Below are positions 59,854 through 64,000 of a stretch of 64,000 nucleotides of DNA, piece by piece; positions within the stretch are counted from its first letter, which is position 1, and each line of letters starts with the position of its first letter. The notes under the pieces are model-generated. The model made no database searches and was not told the DNA's origin. It saw nothing but the letters and a program-made list of their open reading frames with translations. A program made the position numbers and the translations under genes. The stretch is from Cytophagales bacterium (GTDB lineage Bacteria; Bacteroidota; Bacteroidia; Cytophagales; Spirosomataceae): NCBI GenBank assembly GCA_004292855.1, contig RDXN01000079.1:1-64000 (forward strand), given 5' to 3'.

Positions 59854-61131
59854 ATGCAAATTATCCCCTTCCCCACCCGTTCAGAGTGGCCCGCCCTGTT
59901 GGCACGGCCCGTGCAAAAAAGCGAGCAAATTGAAGCCATCGTGGCCCCCATCATGCGGCAAGTTCGCGAGCAGGGCGACACGGCTCTGATCGAGTTGAGC
60001 GCACGCTTCGACAAGGTCGATCTGCACACGATTGGCCTGGAGGTAACGCCCGATGAACTTGCAGCCGCCGAAGAGCAACTCTCCGACGAGTTGAAAGCGG
60101 CCATTCGGCAGGCGTATGCTAACATTCGTACGTTTCACGAGGCCCAAAAACAACCGATTCAGAAAATCGAAACCATGCCGGGCGTAACCTGCTGGCGTCG
60201 GAGTGTAGGCATTGATAAGGTAGGGCTGTATGTGCCGGGGGGAACGGCCCCGCTGTTTAGCACGGTGCTGATGTTGGGCGTTCCGGCGCAGTTGGCCGGT
60301 TGTCGCGAGGTGGTCTTGTGTACGCCCGCCACGCACCCCGCCGTGTTGTTTGCGGCCAGGCTCGTGGGCGTTACGCGGGTGTTCCGGGTGGGGGGCGCGC
60401 AGGCCATTGCCGCTATGGCTTACGGGACCGAAACCGTCCCGCAAGTCTATAAGCTCTTCGGGCCGGGCAATCAGTACGTGACGGCGGCTAAAATGTTGGC
60501 GGCCAAAGAGGGCATCGCCATCGACATGCCCGCCGGACCAAGCGAGGTCGCCGTGTATGCCGACGATTCGGCGATTCCGGCGTTTGTGGCCGCTGACCTA
60601 CTATCGCAAGCCGAACACGGGGCCGACAGTCAGGTGTTGTTGGTCTCGACCAGCAAAAAGCTCGTTACGGCGGTCAATCTCGTATTGGCTACCCAGATGA
60701 GCCGCCTTCCCCGGCGCGATTTGGCCGCAAAAGCCATCGAAAACAGCAAAGCGATTCTGGTCGACACCCAAGCCGACGCCATTGACTTGCTCAACCAATA
60801 CGCTGCCGAACACCTGATTCTGAGCGTCGAAAACGCTGAAGCCGTGGCCGAGCGCATTACCAACGCTGGGTCTATTTTCCTGGGCAACTACACCCCCGAA
60901 TCGGCGGGCGATTACGCATCGGGCACGAACCACACCTTACCCACCAACGGGTTCGCCCGCGCCTACAGTGGGGTTTCTCTCGACAGTTTTGTGAAGAAAA
61001 TAACGGTTCAGCACATCACTCCCGACGGTCTTCGTGTGCTGGGTCCGGTGGTCGAGGCAATGGCCGAGGCCGAGTCGCTCGATGCGCACAAACGGGCCGT
61101 GAGTATTCGATTGGGGCAGTTGGCGGGGTAA
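59854..61131 (+). CDS. hisD: Histidinol dehydrogenase
   Basis: 425 residues. Conserved motifs are VPGGTAPLFSTVLMLGVPAQ, FGPGNQYVTAAKML, DMPAGPSEVAVYADD, the zinc-site LLSQAEHGADSQ and EHLILSVENAE, and GTNHTLPTNG. It oxidises L-histidinol to histidine in two NAD-dependent steps. It starts one base after hisG. The next gene is a glycoside hydrolase, so hisC and hisB are not in this operon here. Confidence 0.97.
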   Translation: MQIIPFPTRSEWPALLARPVQKSEQIEAIVAPIMRQVREQGDTALIELSARFDKVDLHTIGLEVTPDELAAAEEQLSDELKAAIRQAYANIRTFHEAQKQPIQKIETMPGVTCWRRSVGIDKVGLYVPGGTAPLFSTVLMLGVPAQLAGCREVVLCTPATHPAVLFAARLVGVTRVFRVGGAQAIAAMAYGTETVPQVYKLFGPGNQYVTAAKMLAAKEGIAIDMPAGPSEVAVYADDSAIPAFVAADLLSQAEHGADSQVLLVSTSKKLVTAVNLVLATQMSRLPRRDLAAKAIENSKAILVDTQADAIDLLNQYAAEHLILSVENAEAVAERITNAGSIFLGNYTPESAGDYASGTNHTLPTNGFARAYSGVSLDSFVKKITVQHITPDGLRVLGPVVEAMAEAESLDAHKRAVSIRLGQLAG

Positions 61132-61160
61132 AATTGCTCTAACCGGCAACATCGAACGAC

Positions 61161-62696
61161 ATGAAAACCCTTCTCCTAATCCTCCTGACCATAACGGCGA
61201 AAGCCCAACTCACAACCCTCGGCGCGGTAACACCGGGGTTGGCAAACGCTACGACCCAGGTGATTGGGTTGGGGGATGAGTCGCCCGAAGCGTCGACCCG
61301 GCCCGGTCGTCCGTCGAGGCCGTTGCCGCGATTGAAGGTGAGCGACAATAAGCGATTTCTGGTAACAGCTTCTAATCGTCCGTTTTTCTGGCTGGCCGAT
61401 ACGGGGTGGATGATGTTCCACAAGCTCGACCGGAAAGAGATCGACACCTATCTCGAAAAACGGGCCGCACAGCAATTTTCGGTCATTATGGGTATGCTGC
61501 TGCCCTGGCTCCCCGGCGAAACGAATGTGTATGGCGAAGCCGCTTTCGAGAACGGCGACTACACTAAACCGAACAAAAAATACTGGCAGCATGTCGATTA
61601 TATTGTAGAGCAATCGGCAGCTAAGGGGCTGTATCTGTGTATGGTACCTGCCTGGGCGATCAACTATGTGGAACCACCCAGGCGCACCACCGATACCACC
61701 AATCGGCTCGATGCGAGGACCGCCTACGCCTACGGTAAATTCATTGGCGACCGTTACCACAACAACACCAACCTGATCTGGATGCTGGGGGGCGACATTC
61801 GGCCCACGCGCTACGCCGTATATGACGCACTCGCCAAAGGAATCACCGACGGTAACGGCAACGATCCCGAAACGACCCTCTTTACCTTTCACCCGCCCTC
61901 TGGCCAACCCTCTTCGGTTGGGTTCTGCCATGATCGCCCTTGGCTCGATTTCAACCTTGTGCAAACGGGCCACGATTACTGGCGACTGGGCTACAACATC
62001 ATTGCGGCCAATTATGCCCTGGTGCCCGCCAAACCCACCGTTGATGGTGAACCTTGTTACGAGAATCACCCCGTTCGACACAACTTTACCAATGGTGTCT
62101 TTACCGATTGGCACATGCGCATGCGGGCCTACTGGTCGCTGTTTGCAGGGGCATTTGGCTACACATATGGCGGTAACGGCGTGTGGCAAATGGACAAAAA
62201 AGGGAAGGAGCCGTTCCTGAAAACGCACGCCAACCTGTCGTGGGACGAAGCCCTGACCTTGCCCGGAGCCGAACAAATGCGCCACGTTCGCGCCCTGATG
62301 GAGTCGCGCCCATTTCTGAGTCGCCTTCCCGACGATGGCTCCATGTTACGCTCACCTACGGGCGAAAAAGCCGAACGTACCCAGGCGACTTTCGGAGCCG
62401 ACCGAAGTTGGGCGATGATCTACCTCACAAGCGGGCAGAACGTGACCCCTAATTTGACCAACCTTCGCGGAAAAGTGTTCAACGGCTGGTGGTTCAACCC
62501 ACGCACGGGGCAGGTCTGCAATGAAGCCGGGCAACCAACCGGTAAACCCTTCCGTCAATTTACCCACGCTGACGACGGCTTGGAACTGAACCCACCCGGC
62601 CACCCCGGCGAGGGCAACGACTGGGTACTGGTGCTCGACGACGTCAGCAAGCAGTATGTTGTGCCGGGAAGCGCGCCGAGAAAACGCGTTAGATGA
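61161..62696 (+). CDS. GH140-like secreted glycoside hydrolase (DUF4038)
   Basis: 511 residues. Signal peptide MKTLLLILLTITAKAQ, then a TIM-barrel DUF4038 domain (about 58-395): FFWLADTGWMMFHKLDRKEI, LIWMLGGDIRPTRYA, DFNLVQTGHDY and DGEPCYENHPV. A C-terminal collagen-binding-like beta-sandwich (about 405-495; NGWWFNPRTGQV) completes the usual plan. GH140 members include apiosidases acting on rhamnogalacturonan II; the real substrate is unknown here. It follows hisD by 29 bases and may be read from the same transcript. Confidence 0.88.
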   Translation: MKTLLLILLTITAKAQLTTLGAVTPGLANATTQVIGLGDESPEASTRPGRPSRPLPRLKVSDNKRFLVTASNRPFFWLADTGWMMFHKLDRKEIDTYLEKRAAQQFSVIMGMLLPWLPGETNVYGEAAFENGDYTKPNKKYWQHVDYIVEQSAAKGLYLCMVPAWAINYVEPPRRTTDTTNRLDARTAYAYGKFIGDRYHNNTNLIWMLGGDIRPTRYAVYDALAKGITDGNGNDPETTLFTFHPPSGQPSSVGFCHDRPWLDFNLVQTGHDYWRLGYNIIAANYALVPAKPTVDGEPCYENHPVRHNFTNGVFTDWHMRMRAYWSLFAGAFGYTYGGNGVWQMDKKGKEPFLKTHANLSWDEALTLPGAEQMRHVRALMESRPFLSRLPDDGSMLRSPTGEKAERTQATFGADRSWAMIYLTSGQNVTPNLTNLRGKVFNGWWFNPRTGQVCNEAGQPTGKPFRQFTHADDGLELNPPGHPGEGNDWVLVLDDVSKQYVVPGSAPRKRVR

Positions 62697-62749
62697 AAGG
62701 TCATTAAGTAGTTGAGGTTGATACATCAATAGCTCAAAACCGAAGTGGC

Positions 62750-63214
62750 ATGCCCAATACCTATACCCAAATCTATATTCAAACCGTCTTTGCGGTCAAG
62801 CACCGGCATGGTCTCATTCGGTCCGAGTGGAAAGAGGATTTGTACCGCTACATGACGGGTATCATTCAAAAGCAAGGGCACAAGTTGATCGCCATCAATG
62901 GCATGTCCGATCACGTCCATGTTTTTATTGGACTCAACCCGAAGCAATCCATTTCAGAGCTACTCCAATACCTCAAAATGGACTCGTCAAAATGGATTAA
63001 TGAAAACCGATTGGTTCAGGGTCGTTTTGAGTGGCAAACAGGCTACGGCGCATTTTCGTACGGACACTCGCAAATAGATGACGTCGTCAAATACATTCAA
63101 AATCAAGAAGAGCACCACCGCAAACGGACGTTTTTGGAGGAGTACACGCTGTTTCTAGACAAGTTCAACGTGCCGTATGATGAACGATACGTCTTCAAAC
63201 CAGTTGAAGAATAA
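62750..63214 (+). CDS. IS200/IS605-type Y1 transposase (possibly REP-associated)
   Basis: 154 residues, full length for TnpA. The HUH motif is DHVHVFIGLNP (H-V-H) and the catalytic Tyr is in DDVVKYIQNQEEHH. Such enzymes cut and join single-stranded DNA at hairpins. There is no TnpB gene and no clear insertion-sequence ends. Downstream (63244-63598) lies an array of hairpin repeats, the arrangement expected of a transposase that acts on repeated palindromes rather than on its own element. Confidence 0.88.
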   Translation: MPNTYTQIYIQTVFAVKHRHGLIRSEWKEDLYRYMTGIIQKQGHKLIAINGMSDHVHVFIGLNPKQSISELLQYLKMDSSKWINENRLVQGRFEWQTGYGAFSYGHSQIDDVVKYIQNQEEHHRKRTFLEEYTLFLDKFNVPYDERYVFKPVEE

Positions 63215-63243
63215 CGCGTACGAAATTTAGGCGTTGTCGTAAT

Positions 63244-63598
63244 CGTCGCGTTAGCCGGAACGCCGGACCGGACCTAATGTTTGTAGAAACCCCTTTAGAT
63301 TGCACCCGCATATCCGTCGCGTAGCGACGACCTAATGTTTGTAGAAACCCATTGTACAATACACGTCCCCCCGTCGCGTAGCGACCTAATGTTTGTAGAA
63401 ACCCCGTTTGAAACCACACGCCCCCCCGTCGCATAGCAACCTAAAGTTTGTAGAAACCCATTAATTGCGACATGTCATTTTCCGTCGCGTAGCGACCAAA
63501 CCAAAGACAACCCTACGGTTTGGTCGCTACGCGACGGGGGTTGGGCGCGGGGGGCAATCGGATGCTACAAACATTAGGTCGCTAACGCGACGGGAGGG
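63244..63598. repeat. Array of double-hairpin repeats, 54-57 base period, last copy inverted
   Basis: The unit is GTCGCGTAGCGAC followed by CTAATGTTTGTAGAAACCC, about 32 bases. It holds two small palindromes, GTCGC-GTA-GCGAC and GTTT-GTAG-AAAC. Clear copies begin at 63316, 63373 and 63428 (degenerate), with a variant ending at 63293 and a partial copy at 63484; spacers are 22-24 bases and unrelated. At 63484-63535 a 19-base perfect inverted repeat (GTCGCGTAGCGACCAAACC) forms a hairpin. The final copy (63564-63593) is inverted. There is no cas gene. The gap from 63215 holds no gene. Confidence 0.85.
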
Positions 63599-63599
63599 G

Positions 63600-64000
63600 T
63601 TAATTGCTCTTGAAGGTAATTAGGTGTTGGTTATTAAGAACCCATTCATCACCGGCATTTAGTAATTTACATGCTGAATAATTTGTTTGGGCGTATTGAT
63701 CATAAGATGTCAACATCTCAATCATCTTCTTGCTTGCCAACATCCTTAAACCAACACTAACAGCAATCTTAGTATAACCTATTTTAACCATTTCTTGACT
63801 CAACGTGTACACCGACATATCATCATCAGGCACTAATTGATGACTCATTAGTATTATCAGAATAGCTATTTCGTGACTACTAAGTCCATCTAAATCTTTG
63901 ATGGGAGCTTTATCAATCATTTCGACAATTTTTGCCTTCCCCAGATAGGCATTAATTCTTTCAACCAACTTCTGTTCAAGATTCTCAAAATCGCTTTTTG
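63600..64000 (-). CDS. Winged-helix DNA-binding-like protein, N-terminus cut by window edge
   Basis: The frame runs to the window edge (KSDFENLEQKLVERINAYLG at the visible N-terminal end) and ends at TAA 63600-63602, giving 133 visible residues. SSHEIAILIILMSHQL, then VYTLSQEMVKIGYTKIAVSV then GLRMLASKKMIEM, is a helix-turn-helix plus wing pattern. It could be a transcription regulator or the end of a replication or plasmid-type protein. It is clearly more AT-rich than the rest of the window, which together with the neighbouring transposase suggests horizontally acquired DNA. Confidence 0.65.
   Translation of the reverse strand, partial: KSDFENLEQKLVERINAYLGKAKIVEMIDKAPIKDLDGLSSHEIAILIILMSHQLVPDDDMSVYTLSQEMVKIGYTKIAVSVGLRMLASKKMIEMLTSYDQYAQTNYSACKLLNAGDEWVLNNQHLITFKSN

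Noticed and set aside
61176-62285. 369-residue minus-strand open frame opposite the GH140-like gene
   Set aside because: It is antisense to a well-supported hydrolase and its product has no recognisable feature.
62697-63260. Defined ends of an IS200 insertion sequence around the transposase
   Set aside because: I could not find the subterminal hairpins and cleavage sites expected at both ends; only the downstream repeat array is evident.
63271-63483. CRISPR-like spacing of repeats and spacers
   Set aside because: Spacers are only 22-24 bases, repeats are degenerate and self-palindromic, the last copy is inverted and no cas gene is visible. A REP-type array fits better.

Overview
The window comes from a member of the Bacteroidota, most likely Cytophagales and probably close to Spirosoma or its relatives (Spirosomaceae). 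This is inferred from gene content, not from a marker comparison. The signs are a SusC/SusD pair, gliding protein GldC, type IX secretion (T9SS) parts and cargo with C-terminal sorting domains, promoter boxes of the Bacteroidota type (TAnnTTTG), few visible Shine-Dalgarno sites, moderately high GC, and the order bamD-rpoZ-coaBC-porD-recN.

Layout. 0.2-5.9 kb, minus strand: thrS, a TPR lipoprotein, an RNA methyltransferase, an unknown protein and a deoxynucleoside kinase. 6.2-9.4 kb: an orphan TonB-dependent receptor. 9.5-12.8 kb, minus: a deoxyribonucleotidase overlapping a 2-oxoacid dehydrogenase E2 subunit, then cinA. 12.8-15.4 kb: a DUF4197 protein, gldC and a secreted thioredoxin-fold protein. 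15.5-21.1 kb, minus: GH3-like protein, surE, an unknown protein, trhO, a CDGSH Fe-S protein, ogt and an OsmC protein. 21.2-21.3 kb: a candidate small RNA. 21.3-26.9 kb: a lipoprotein, a subtilase, a macrodomain protein and a T9SS-exported zinc carboxypeptidase. 27-34 kb: a decayed VapBC pair, Nudix, DUF2911, a sodium/solute symporter with a tiny overlapping membrane protein, a second thioredoxin-fold protein and an SDR enzyme. 34.4-38.9 kb: susC-susD. 39-46.6 kb: a PorE-like protein, tilS, an OstA-like protein, a T9SS cargo protein and bamD. 46.7-51 kb: rpoZ, coaBC, porD, recN. 51.2-54.1 kb: a lipoprotein, SCO, cytochrome c and a secreted protein of unknown function. 54.2-61.1 kb: DUF427, DUF1080, an acyltransferase-like membrane protein, pterin dehydratase, rsmI, an Lnb-like protein, hisG and hisD. 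61.2-64 kb: a GH140-like hydrolase, an IS200-type transposase, a double-hairpin repeat array and a truncated AT-rich winged-helix gene.

The genes are mostly housekeeping and envelope functions. Outer-membrane assembly (bamD, OstA-like), T9SS (PorD, PorE-like, GldC) and several predicted cargo proteins lie within one stretch of chromosome. The structure that genes do not explain is a set of mirror-image intergenic elements. Their arms are runs of short units, very often 7 bases long, although the unit sequence differs from element to element. They run right up to start and stop codons, and in several places they have become coding: three signal or anchor segments, one enzyme linker, one transporter tail, and several start or stop codons. 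Two palindromic families in the window show paired base changes that preserve the stems.
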